Shown here piece by piece: positions 44,763-56,359 of a stretch of 64,000 nucleotides of DNA. Positions within the stretch are counted from its first letter, which is position 1; each line of letters begins with the position of its first letter. The translations under genes were made by a program, and so were the position numbers. Location: positions 5,880,501-5,944,500 of the forward strand of contig NC_088787.1 of the NCBI RefSeq assembly GCF_949628265.1. The letters are read 5' to 3'. The notes under the pieces were generated by a model. The model did no database searches. It saw nothing but the letters and a program-made list of their open reading frames with translations, and was not told the origin of the DNA. This DNA comes from Cloeon dipterum (Eukaryota; Arthropoda; Insecta; Ephemeroptera; Baetidae).

Positions 44763-47732
44763 ATGGGTTCTTTTCTGGCGATTGTTTTTTTGGTCCTCCT
44801 CGCCCAAGCGGCTGCCAGGGTTAGTAGAAATGTTTAACATTTTAAATTTAATAATAATTTAGGGAAAATCTTTCGAATAGGGTTTTCTCGGATCAGTGAT
44901 TTATTTTCTAATTCAGCCTTACAAAAACCTTAGTGTTTTTTACTTTCGATAATCAATTTTTAAAAAATTATACAAAGAAATTTCGTTAGATTTTGCAATA
45001 ATAATGTTACACACCTTCATGCTTTATTTAATTTCTAAAAATCCAGAAAACGTGTATAGTTAAATATTTTATACAAAAGAAATGAACAATATTTATTCTC
45101 TTGTTATTTTTTATTTATTCCTTATTACATTTTTATAATGTTATAAAATATGGCGATAGAAAAAATTTAATTTTCATAAGAATTTCATTTTGGCCTTGTC
45201 AAAACATTTTGCCCTCACAGAAAAATTAAAAATAATTTTGTTCACGCTTTTTCGGCTTCGCGTGACGCGTTTTGTTCAGAGGCGAAAATGGTTTTATTTT
45301 TGTTAAAATTCGGCCGTTCTTCCGATCGTCGACCACGACCCCTCAGCGGACAGGTCACGCGCGGCGCTTCAACCTGGTGACCCTAATGACCTTTTTCAGG
45401 GTACCCCGACCTTAGATCCGCTCCGAGGCCAGATTTTCATGCATTTTTAGTAGTTTTCGAGTACATTTGGCGATGATTTTTTACCCTTGCCTATCACCGA
45501 CCTTCCTCAGGTCGCGCACCACCTGAGATCGGACCCAGGACTGTTTTTTCGTGGTTTTGCCACCGCTGTCATATATATTTTAGTCTTTTGCTCGATTTCT
45601 GGCTCGACGGACAGCTGCCCGAATTTAATTTTCTGATCTACGTCAAAATAAAATTAATTTGAAATCATTTCCCAATAAAAAAAACAAGGCAATTTGGTTT
45701 AAAACATCCAGAGAAATATTTTATTTTAAAATTTTATGCTGCACCAAATTTTTAAAGGCTACAAACGAATCGAAGAATGAAGCTGAGGCCCAGTTTGAAA
45801 GACCTGCAATAAAAGAATACACGCTGGAAGAATTGTTGGGAGAGGACAATGGTATAAAAAAATACCACCTCATTGGAATCCAGAATTCAGAACATTGAAA
45901 CAGTTACAGGCATTGCGGCGCTCGAAGCCGCGAACGAGAAGCGGAACAAATTCGGAGAAAAAGGGTCTGAAACAACGGTGGTCAAGGAAGGTGCAAGAAT
46001 TTTGGGAGGAAGCAGTGTAACGGAAGGAGAGCACAGCTACAACGTCTTTGTGGGAGCCGCACCTTACAGTGGCAACGCCATTTACTGCGGGGGCGCACTG
46101 CTTTCCCCCCAATGGGTGCTAACCGCCGCGCAATGTGTCGCAGGGTGAGTTGCAAAAAATCAGAATTTCGAATTCTTCCCACAGTAAGACTCGTCTTGAT
46201 CTCCTCTTACAAAAAATGTACTTCCCGGGGCATAAAAATGTATTAAATTTACCAAATCTCACTCTAAACTACCAACACATTCCACAATTTTAAAAATAAA
46301 AACGCCAATGTTATTTCTGTTTTTAGTTTTTTTGAAATCAATGAATTATGGGGTTGGAGTGTAAACAACGCCTTTGAACCCTTTAGCTAGTCAGGGAAGG
46401 ACAAGATGAGTCTATTGGAGTGTTGAATTTGTAATTCTGATGGTTGGAGCCCGAGATTTGCAGTTGACAAAATATAACAGTCACGAAAAAAAATTGGTTT
46501 TTCCAATTTTAAGGGAAATTTCTCACAATTAACAAATCTTTAAAAACATTTTGAAAATTCACAAATACCCATTATTTGTAAATTGATTCGCAGGGCGACT
46601 GAAATCGTAGTATTTGCTGGTGCGGTTTCTATGCCACAAGATATGGGTATTTTAAAAAATGCAAGAGCGACGATTCATCCTGGCTTCGTGCGCAATTTCG
46701 CGGTGAATGACATTGCTCTGCTCAAGACGGCTACTCCGTACACCCTTTCAAGTGAGTGATAATGGTTTTTTTGACACCCCCTGAATAATTTCATATTGCA
46801 AAAATTAGTTATTGATATAATATAACATTGAAATTTTTCATTAGTAATTTAGAATGTTTGCTTTTAATTGTGGTTCGATTTGATTTAACAGCTAGCCCTT
46901 ATTCTGACAAAAATACCGTCCACAGGCACCATTTCCACAATTCGACTTTCGACCGAGAGTGTCGGTTCCGTGGAAAACGCCCAGCTCAGGACGTTTGGAT
47001 TCGGTCCTGAAGACAACAGTGAGAAGGAACATTATTCCGAATCTTTCGCTTTTATCTTGTTTGTTTCGTAATTTCAGGTGCTGCCATAGCAACTTCCTTG
47101 AATTACGTCGATATGGCGAACCTGAAAAAGTCTACGTGTTTGACACTCACTACAGACTTTTATGTGGCTTATCCGGCAAACACCGGATGTTTGAGCACCT
47201 CCGTCGCAACAAAAGGATGGTGCTATGTAAGTTTTTTTATTTTGAGTCTGATTTACATTCGCTGTTTTGAAATTCATGGATATCAATTAAAAAAATTGTA
47301 AGACGGTCTAAAATTCTTGATTAAACCCCAAAAAACACCCCGCATATCTCCTAAAGGGTGAAAATAAATTATAAATCCCAAGTAAAATTTTTCAAGAGTC
47401 ATAAATAATTGTTTAAAACCATTATTTGGCTAAATCTGTTAATAATAAGGCTGAAAATAAATTAATCTGAAAAATTACAATATTTTTGGTTCCAAAAATC
47501 CACGTTTTATGTGAAAAATCCGTCTATAACCCGGATTTCTAAAATTAGTCGTGTTTTTCAGGGAGACACCGGCTCTCCCGTCGTTTACACGAATGACGGA
47601 GACTCAACAACCAAGGTCTACGGCGTTAATTCTCAATATCTCGGCTGTTCGAGTGCGTATCCGAGCTCGTACACGCTGGTGCGCCCGTACCTCAACTGGA
47701 TCAAAGCGACGACCAAGCTGACGCTCACTTAA
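44763..47732 (+). CDS. Serine protease homologue 2 (His57Gln, Ser195Thr)
   Basis: Exons 44763-44819, 45758-45851, 45910-46144, 46594-46751, 46926-47018, 47078-47226 and 47562-47732 encode 318 residues. Exon 1 gives a signal peptide nearly identical to SPH1. The propeptide lacks three residues found in SPH1 (AEAQ for AEKVEGQ) but keeps KEYTLEELLGEDN. Activation would occur at Arg80-Ile81 (ARILGG). Gln125 stands at His57, Asp168 (AVNDIALL) at Asp102, and Thr265 (GDTGSP) at Ser195. The exon 2 acceptor is AAAG, an uncommon base before AG. Exon 5 and intron 5 are almost identical to SPH1 while exon 4 is strongly diverged (EIVVFAGAVSMPQDMGILKN). Polyadenylation signal AATAAA is at about 47836. A second, intact copy of the terminal exon lies 1.2 kb downstream and could serve as an alternative 3' end. 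Confidence 0.92.
46145..46490. mobile_element. Decayed foldback element in SPH2 intron 3
   Basis: Same family and position as in SPH1: AATTCTTCCCACAGTAAGAC near the left end, CAACGCCTTTGAACCCTTTA and GACAAGATGAGTCTATTGGA near the right. Inheritance with the gene duplication is the simplest explanation. Confidence 0.55.
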
Positions 47733-48954
47733 TTCATTTATTTATTCACTGTCGTTTCTGAACAAAAAGGTGTAGGGCTTATTATTGCTAGAATTTAAAA
47801 TTTGTTGAACATATTACAAGGAAATTTTGTTGTTGAATAAAATCTACAGAATAGCTTGTTTATTATATTTGAATTTATTAATTCCCAAAACTCTCCTAAT
47901 GTTTTGCAATTATTTGCCTTTATTTTTGTATTGGTTGCAGTAAAATAAAAAGCTTGATGGTTAACTGTTGATATTTTATTTAAATGGTTTATGTTTATAC
48001 ATTTTGGTCATTATTCGAAATAAAAAAGGACGGACAGTTATTAAAAATTACAGGCGAGAAATAATTAGTAAATAATTATTTCTTTATTTCTTTATTAGTA
48101 AATAATTATTTCCAATGTTCCATTCGATTAGCAGAATCCAAAAGAACAAAGGGAAATTAAAATTGGAACAATTTTTCAATAAATTAATGACAAAGTTTTT
48201 TCACGACGAGCTACATCAAAATCAAGCAGAATATAATATAATTAATTTTTTTTAGATTTTTAATAATTAAAAAGTGCATTTTTAATGGAGGACAGTACTC
48301 CTGCTAAATCGATACAAAACTTTTATAACCAATTAAAACAGCAACCTGGGAAATGTTTAATATTTTTAATTTAATTTTAGGGAATTTGTCAAGAATGTGT
48401 AAAAATCTATAATTTTAAAACGAAATAACATTGAGATAAAATCCTATACACATTTGCCGAAATTCAGTGATATTATATATTTAAAAAAATGTATATAAGT
48501 TTATCATAAGGAAGCTATAATTTTTTTAACCAAAACTATCGAAAAAGAGTCATTTTTTTAACAATCTTGAAACTCCCTCCTTTAGCAGTCAAATAAATTA
48601 GACTCCTAATTTTTTACTCTTCCTCGGTAAAGAACAAAATATAAACTAATTACTTGCTCAAATTCCAGGATCTGACTGGGGAACACATAGAACAAAAGGC
48701 ATATAAATTTTTGCTAATGTTTATTTCGGTCCAAAAAACACCTGAGAGCGCAAATCTCCTGAGAGGTGAAAAAACAATTACAATAACCATGAGTACAGTT
48801 TTTCAGAATTCATAAATAATTGTTCAGAATCATAATTGAGCTAAATTTGCTCATAATCAAGTTAAAAATAGAATATTTTTGGTGCCTAAAAAGCACGTTT
48901 AATGTGAAAAATCCGTCCTCAACGCGAGTTTCTAAAATAAACTGTATATTTCAG
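47733..48954. other. SPH2 3' flank and remnants of a deleted copy
   Basis: After the SPH2 3' UTR, 48180-48350 matches the distant upstream flank of SPH2 and SPH3 (CACGACGAGCTACATCAAAA, GGAGGACAGTACTCC, ACCTGGGAAA). By about 48690 the sequence already matches intron 6 of the complete genes (AAAACACCTGAGAG, TCATAAATAATTGTT). The whole body of a gene copy is missing between these points. Confidence 0.55.
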
Positions 48955-49125
48955 GGTGACACTGGCTCCCCTGTCGTTTACACCAACGACGGAGACTCAA
49001 CAACCAAGGTCTACGGCGTTAATTCTCAATTTCTGGGCTGTTCGAGTGCGTATCCGAGCTCCTACACGCTGGTGCGCCCGTACCTCAACTGGATCAAAGC
49101 GATGACGAAACTGACGCTCACTTAA
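48955..49125 (+). pseudogene. Headless SPH copy: intact terminal exon only
   Basis: The 171-bp exon follows a TATTTCAG acceptor and encodes GDTGSPVVYTNDGDSTTKVY, then GVNSQFLGCSSAYPSSYTLV, ending in TLT and TAA with no damage. Exons 1-6 of this copy are absent; flanks on both sides match the normal duplicated unit, so an internal deletion removed them. The frame's integrity means either recent loss or use as an alternative last exon by SPH2, whose exon 6 donor is in the right phase (phase 0). Thr is at the Ser195 position, as in SPH1-4. Confidence 0.85.
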
Positions 49126-50005
49126 TACATTTTATTTATTCACTCCACTTTCCGTCGTCATTCTGACCAAAAAAGTGTCGGCTTTGTTATTGCTAGAAAT
49201 TCAAATTTGCGGAACATAATTAGGTAATTTTGTTGAATGAAATCTAGGTTATTATTCCAATTAAAAAAGGACGGAAATTAACAAATAATGATACAGGTGA
49301 GAAATAATTAAACAATAAAAATAATGTTTTATTTTATTTCCAAAATTTCAAAATCACTTATCATTTTGATTTGTCTCGACGCTGAGCAGATTTCCAAAAG
49401 CTTAAAAGCGAAATTGGAATTGGACCAATTTTCAATAATAATACGGCAAAAGTTATTTTTCCGCGACGAGCTAGATCAAGATCAAGCTGTAAATTAAAAA
49501 AGCGGGAAATCCATTATTTAATCCTTTATTGTCTTTATGATAGTAAAAAATTGATTTTTTTATGCTGGTTAGATCAAGACGAGCAAGATCGAAATCAAGC
49601 GAAAAAAACAGTTATTTTTGTAGATTTTTTTAAAATTATGAAGTAAGATCCACCTCTGACAGTGCTCGGCCCTGCTTCATTAATGAACAAAAGTTGAAAC
49701 CAATCAGCTACCTGGATTTTTTGTTTTTCCTAATTTTTAGAGGGCTAGTGTGTAAAGAAAGGATAAAAATTAATAACCGAAAACTGTAACGACAATTGTA
49801 ATTTTCTAAAATATCTTACTTTTTGGCGCGAAATGGGAAATTTTCGGGGTAAAAATTCGGAAAAATGCGGAAAACCCCAAAACTGTGGGTTTATCCAGCT
49901 ATTTTTTGCGCATTGCCAAATTGGCAAATCCTGAGAGGGACGAGCGGGGGATCGAGAGAATTGCCCTCTTGCTCACGTATATTGTCAATTGTCAGGAGAG
50001 CGAGG

Positions 50006-50006
<1 letters not shown>
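49126..50006. other. Upstream flank of SPH3
   Basis: It contains the duplicated-unit flank (49440-49690: CGACGAGCTAGATCAAGATC, ACCAATCAGCTACCTGG) and then, at about 49815-49935, a right-half copy of the GGTTCGC-end repeat (TTTTTGGCGCGAAATGGGAA). That insertion replaces the CAAAGGTTGGACGAGGAG promoter block present in SPH1 and SPH2. Confidence 0.55.

Positions 50007-50054
<48 letters not shown>
50007..50054. repeat. (TG)24 microsatellite
   Basis: Forty-eight bases of uninterrupted TG repeat, about 310 bp upstream of the SPH3 start codon. It could influence promoter structure but nothing shows that it does. Confidence 0.95.
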
Positions 50055-50057
<3 letters not shown>

Positions 50058-50364
50058 TCGAGAGTGGGAAAGCTCTTGCGGTGCTTTTAAGTATACCTGA
50101 GTTTCTCCCTTTAAGGCGCCCGAAAATTTACGTCGTTATATATATCGCATATATATCGATAAACAACATTAATTGTTAATGCGATTGTAATTTTCGAAAA
50201 ACCCTGACATCTATCTTGTCGTTATATATCGGTATAAATCAGTTACTAATGCGATTGTAATAGCGTCAGGTAAAACCCTGACACGGAGGAGGTGAGGAGG
50301 ATGACCAAGGCAATATAAGCGTGTGCAGTGCAGAAATTTACTCAAAAAACCATTCGGCGGCACC

Positions 50365-53300
50365 ATGCGCTCTTTTCTGGCGATTGTTCTTTTGGTCCTC
50401 CTCGCAAATGCTCATGCTAGGGTTAGTAGAAAAGTTTGAAATTTAAATTTAATTATTTTTTAGGGAAAATCTTTCGAATAGGTTTTTTGGATCAGTGCGT
50501 GGTTCTATTTTTCTAATTGACCGTTGCGAAAGCCCATACTGTTTTACTATGGACTATCTAAATTGTGATTGCATTTTTAAATCCATGTATATAAATCTCG
50601 CATTACACAAATTTTCGTCCTATCTTCCTCAACCTGTTACGCCAGTTTTATATTAATTTAAATTAAAAATTAAAAATTCATAATATATTTTATAATCTAT
50701 GCCTTCGTAAGAACCATTACAAAAATCGTTAGAAGTGATCTAATCTCATGGTGATTTAACAAAAATGTTGGAATTTTTAAGATTTTCCACAAAATTTCGC
50801 CACTATAGAAAAATTTAAATTATATTTTACGATATTTCCTTAAATCGAAAAAAATCATAGAAAAATATCCACTAATAATATCCTATATAAGCATTAAAAT
50901 TTAAAATCTCCCATTTGGTTCACAACACCACGACAGGAACATATATATTATACATATTTAAATTATTTTTATTCACGAGACTTTTCAAGGGTACGGATGG
51001 AACGAAGAGTGAAGCAAAGGGCCAGTTTGAAAGTCCCGCAATAAAAGAATACACGCTGGAAAAACTGTTGGACGGGGACAATGGTATCAAAAAGAGCACC
51101 TCTTTGGAATCTAGAATCCAGACCAAATTGTTAAAATAGTTACAGGCATTGCGGCTCTTAAAGCAGCGGAAAAGAAGCGGAACATCGCCAGAAAAATAAA
51201 AAAATGGTCTACAAAAAGGGTTGTCAAGAAAAGTAGAAGAATTTTGGAAGGAACCATTGTGAAGTCCGGAGAGCACGCCTACAACGTTCTTGTGGTAACT
51301 GTACCTTACAGCGGCAGCAAAATTTACTGCGGAGGCGCGCTGCTGTCCCCTCAATGGGTGCTAACCGCCGCGCAATGTGTCGCAGGGTGAGGAGTTCTTT
51401 TAGTGCACTGCAATCTAGGGTAAAAAACAAACAGAATTTCAAATTCTAGTCATCATTCCTCCTCTTACCCCCTGCTCTAATTTAATAGCAAAAATGTGCT
51501 TCCTCTGAGGGCTTTAAAATATATTAAATACACCAAATCTCACTTTAAACTAGTATAACACATCTATTTCATTTCAAAATTAAAGCTGGAATGTTTTAAC
51601 AGTTTTAAGAGTTTTCAAAGGGGTTGAATTATGGCGATTTGAGGGTGGAGGGTGAGCACCGCCCATAAACCCTTCAGCTAGTCAGGGGCGGTCAAGACGA
51701 GCCTAATTGTCTTACAAAACGAAAAAATGCTACTTTGAAATTTCCAAACGTGGTCATGGGATAACTTTTGAACACACTTTGAAAACTCAAATTTGGGAAA
51801 AACGTCATTATTTTTGGATTTTGTAAACAAAGGAGCCAAAAATGATTCATATAGAGCGTCTGCAATTCAAATTTTTGCTGGTGCGATTAATTCGCCAGTA
51901 AATTTGGGTAAAGCTAGAGCTGCAACAGCGACGATTCATCCTGGCTTCGTGCGCAATTTCGCGCTGAATGATATTGCGCTGCTCAAGACGGCTACTCCGT
52001 ACACCCTTTCAAGTGAGTGAGAACGGTTTTTGGAGACTCGCTGAATCATTTCCAATCCCCAAAATCAGCTATGATAATTTTTACTACCGGTATATCTGCT
52101 TGGGAATATACAATTTGAAAAAATTTTTGGTGCTCAAAAATAGATTTTTAATGCTTTCACTATGAATATTTAAAAAATTAATTAATGCAATTTTTCTTTT
52201 GATCTAACGATTTTTTGCACCTCTGGAAGCGAAGATCATCTCAAATTTGAAACAAGTGGCATTTTTGCCTTTCCAAGAACTGTATTATTTGTGTTTTACA
52301 ATGATAAGAAAAATTATGCGCAAATTTGCGTTATTTATAGAGGAGGCCATCTAGAAATAAATTTCTTTTTGTTCCTGCAGATACTTGATTTTTTTTCTTT
52401 GAGAAAATTCGGAATTTAAGTGAAAATCACGATTAAAACAATGCTAATGATTTTCTCAAAAATTTAAAGTACTTTTCCTATTGCGTAATTTTTAACTGTG
52501 CATGATTCAGAACCTAATCTGTATATGTGTTTTAAAAGATTTTGCGGGGAAATTCACAATCGTACACGACTCTTCAAAACTGTTTGTGTACGTTTTTAAT
52601 TGTGGTTCGAAATGAACTGCAATTTTTGATGCTGCTGCAATTTGACAGCCCTTCGGACATATGTCCACAGACACTATTTCCACAATCAAACTTTCGACCG
52701 CGAGCGTCGGTTCCGTGGAAAACGCTCAGCTCAGGACGTTTGGAATCGGCCCTGCTAATGACAACAGTGAGAAGGACAACCCGCGCATCTTTCGCTTTTA
52801 TTTATTGTGTGTGTTTTTCATAATTTCAGGTGCTGCCAAAGGAAATTCCTTTCAATTCGTCGACATGTCGAACGTGAAAAAGTCCACGTGTTTGACACTC
52901 ACTGCAGACTTTTTTGTGGTCTATCCTGCAAATACTGGATGTTTGAGCACCTCAGTTGCAACGAAAGGATGGTGTTTTGTAAGAATTGTCTAAATTGTAA
53001 TAATTTTTAGTCCCTTTTTTGGAGTCTGACTAACATTGGTAGGAAAGGACTTTTGCTTATCCGATTTTCAGGGAAGTCTATTTAAAAAATATGTATAGAA
53101 TTGTATCATGAGACGCTAAAAATTATTATTTTTTAACCCAATAATCGAAAAAACAGTCTCGATAAAGTTTGCTCATTGGCTTTAGTTGATCATCAAATTA
53201 GACTTGTATATTTGTACTGTTCCTTTGTAAAGAACTAGACAAACTAATTAATTAAGACCTCAGATCCAAAGTTCTGGTGAATAAAAAAAACAGAAAACGA

Positions 53301-53711
53301 CGCTTTAAATCGGTGAATATATTTTAAAGCCATAAAACACCCCCAAAAATCCGCTGAAGGGTGACAAATCAATTAAAACCCTCAATATATTTTGCCGGTA
53401 ATGTAAAAAACATTTCGTAACCATTAAATATGCTCTGAATCAGGTTAAAAATTATTATTTCTGAAAATTGCTATATTGCTAAAAATCATCTTCAAAATCC
53501 GTGCTCAACCCGAATTTCTAAAATTAATCGTGTTTTTCAGGGTGACACTGGCTCCCCTGTCGTGTACACGAATGACGGAGACTCATCGACCAAGGTCTAC
53601 GGCGTTAATTCTCAATTTCTGGGCTGTTCGAGTGCGTATCCGAGCTCCTACACGCTGGTGCGCCCGTACATTGCCTGGATCAAATCGACGACCACGCTGA
53701 CGCTCACTTAA
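50365..53711 (+). CDS. Serine protease homologue 3 (His57Gln, Ser195Thr)
   Basis: Exons 50365-50421, 50990-51083, 51146-51386, 51855-52012, 52671-52766, 52830-52978 and 53541-53711 encode 321 residues. The signal peptide is MRSFLAIVLLVLLANAHA. The propeptide is the most changed in the cluster: KEYTLEKLLDGDN, then a Lys/Arg-rich stretch (KKRNIARKIKKWSTKRVVKK) that leads to Arg82-Ile83 with ILEG instead of ILGG. That basic run offers extra sites for trypsin- or furin-like processing. Gln127 is at His57, Asp170 at Asp102, Thr268 (GDTGSP) at Ser195; six domain cysteines are kept. Exon 4 begins after an unusual ATATAG acceptor but stays in frame. Exon 5 carries one extra codon (GPANDN). Intact throughout, so I call it a gene, not a pseudogene. 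Confidence 0.91.
51420..51775. mobile_element. Decayed foldback element in SPH3 intron 3
   Basis: It carries AATTTCAAATTCTAGTCATC at the left and GAGGGTGGAGGGTGAGCACC, then GCCCATAAACCCTTCAGCTA, towards the right, as in the other intron 3 copies. Confidence 0.55.
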
Positions 53712-55479
53712 TTCCCTGCTGTCGTTCCTGAACAAAAAGGTGTCGGGCTTATTGTTGCTAGAAATGCAAATTTGCGGGAATTATTTCGGAAATTTTTGAT
53801 TGATTATGATGGATGAAATTTGAATTTATTGTTGCCAATCTGACTTTTACGTTTTGCATTTTTTGGCTGCCTTTTAATTTTTCTTTCATAAAAACACAAA
53901 AAGATAAGGATTACAAATATGGATTATGTCAGCCCAAGAAATATTGGGTTTATTATTAGCAAAAACGGACGGAAATTTATTTAAAATTACAGGTGAGTAA
54001 TATTTAAACTGATTATTATTTTTTTAAGATTATTTCTGCATTTGTGCCCATACAAAGTAGAAGGAAAATAATATCTAATTTTTAAAGGTTTAAATTAATT
54101 AGTGTACAATTTTATACTTATTTTTAATTACCTGAATCTTAGAATGAAACTATGGCTCGGCTGTTGTGCACATAAATGAGGCAAATAACTCGAATAAACT
54201 TTAATAAATAAAATAAACTCATTTTTTGTGTGCTAATTTAAAGTTCCAAAATTTTAATGCATATTTTTCAAATTAAAATAATTCCTAGATAAATTTATGT
54301 AAAAGGTTAACTTGAAAATAAAATTGCGAATGGTGATGGTTTTTTTGCGGATGGTTATATGCAAGTTGTAATGAATAGATATACAATATTTCAAGGCGAC
54401 GAGCACCCAAGGCCGCGGGATCAGCGTACTCGCAGCTTCGGAGCTTGAAATTGCTCACTCAGTGGCCGGCATAAATAATGATTTTGGAAACAACTACTGC
54501 TTTTCGTGCCCTGCCCCACGTACTCTTGTTTCCAAGCAATTATCCCATCATCCGCACAAAGCGCGCACGAAAATAATCAACATAATTTCCTCACAAATAT
54601 GGCAAAAAACATCTGTAAACTAATATCGTTTGCATTTAACTTTTTTAAAGGGGGTTTTCCAATGTATAATTTACAAATTAAATTATTAAAAAAATTGAAT
54701 ATCACAAATAGTTAATTGTCAGGGTTTAAAATGAACAAACCTTTGGCCGAACAGTGGAGGAATATCATCGTTTTTGCTATTTCCCCCCTGCTCCTACTAT
54801 ATATAATGATTAAAATACACAGACCAATGAACTGATCTGGTCTGAAAGCGAGCATCTTTAAAAAGAATCAAGCGAGCCTGCATGATTCTTGATAATCATG
54901 CAGACTAAGCTATTCGCAGAAGAGTTATAAAAAAATACATACGCACGGGAACGGTGTCAAATTTAAATAGCATAACCTTGGACATTTTTGAGTTTTTCCT
55001 CATTTTTAGATTATGTCAAGAAAACGTACACCTTTTGCTAAATATCATTGAGATAAACTAATCAGGAGAGGTGTCAGATACCTCCTCTCTGTATCCCGTG
55101 TTTATCTCTTGCTTGTGACTCGGGCAAACCCTCGTTTCCTATTGTTATTTTCCGTGATTCTCTTACACTCCGCTATTTATGCTTTCTCTCTTTCTGCACG
55201 CCTAAAACAATATCACGCCAGCGTATCCCAAGACAGTAAAGCGAAACTGGGAACCGGAATCCGAATCCTTTTCCAGTTATTGTCACACGGAACCGGAAAT
55301 ATTTTAAGTGGAAAAGGACCGGACAGGATTTCAATATACATGCCAATATATTTTCCGTTTTCAAATGCGAAAATATAATAATAATTATGCGCGTCAGCAA
55401 AAAAGCTGGCTGAAAATTTTGGAGTGGTTTTATTATTGTCTTCGAAAATTAAAAAAATGACATTTTGCGATTTTTTGGT
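53712..55479. other. SPH3 3' flank and intergenic
   Basis: The conserved 3' UTR block follows the stop (GGTGTCGGGCTTATTGTTGC). A TTTCAAGGCGACGAGCACC string at about 54390 resembles the start of SPH exon 2 but soon diverges. A CpG-containing patch at about 54400-54560 and an open frame at 55109-55378 show no family similarity. Otherwise AT-rich. Confidence 0.45.
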
Positions 55480-55915
55480 TCTTTTGCACCACCAAATCTC
55501 GGATTCTGATCGTCAGAATTGCAAAAACTACCCACCGTTAGACTCCTCTCGACCTCCACTAAGCAGCTAAACTATTTATGGAGTGCAAACCCCCATCCCC
55601 TTTTAACCCCATTGCTACCAATTTGATAAAAAAATTAGCTTGTTTCCCCATTTTCTTTAAATGGGATTAAAATTATCCTAAAATCCTTCTAAATTATCAC
55701 CCCTGCGTCCATTCCTTCCAAACTTGAACAGAAAAATGATTTTTAAAATTGAATTTAAGTATACAAAAAAGCAGAGCTATATAATATTTAATTTTTTCAA
55801 GGGGTTAAGCAACCTAAGGGTGGAGGGTAAGCACCCCTAAACCCTTCAGCAGATCAGGGGAGACCCAGACGAGTCTAACGGTGGGAAGTATTTGCAATTA
55901 TGATCTTGCAGGATG
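55480..55915. mobile_element. Foldback element, free copy
   Basis: Inverted arms of about 100 bp: the left arm has AATTGCAAAAACTACCCACC and GTTAGACTCCTCTCGACCTC, the right arm has GACGAGTCTAACGGTGGGAA and TATTTGCAATTATGATCTTG. The arms flank an AT-rich middle of about 200 bp. It is the clearest copy of the family found in intron 3 of SPH1-4 and shows that the family transposed independently of the genes. No coding capacity. Confidence 0.75.
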
Positions 55916-56359
55916 GGTAGAGTAAGTTCTATTCCAAAATAATTACGCGTCCCGGCCACTCAGTTTTTTCCTACTCTGATCAATTGCTAATTGCTGGGTC
56001 CGCTGATCCCGCGCGCAGCCTTGAACGCTGGTCGCCTTGAAATTTCGGGAGTATTTAAAATCAGCTCTTTTCGCGCATTTATCACACCTGCATCCACAAA
56101 GCGCGCACGACATAGATCAATAAACTTTCCTTTTTTACAAGAGGATAAGAGATTTTTTTTTGCCCAATTCACTTGCAATGCGCAAAGGTTGCGGAGGATC
56201 AGTTGCCGCGCACGAAGGTACATACATTTTACGCTCCTCGCTGTTGCTCTTTATACACACATTCCTTTCTTCTCCTTCCCAAATCTGCTGGAGGAGCATG
56301 AGCAAGGTAATATAAGCGTGTGCAGTGCGAAAATTGCTCCAAAACCTTTCGGCTTCACC

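Noticed and set aside
54385-54470. Possible relic of SPH exon 2 (TTTCAAGGCGACGAGCACC)
   Set aside because: Only about 15 bases match and the KEYTLEELL coding region does not follow.
55109-55378. An 89-residue plus-strand frame with a hydrophobic start
   Set aside because: No homology, splice context or promoter; it overlaps an equally long opposite-strand frame.
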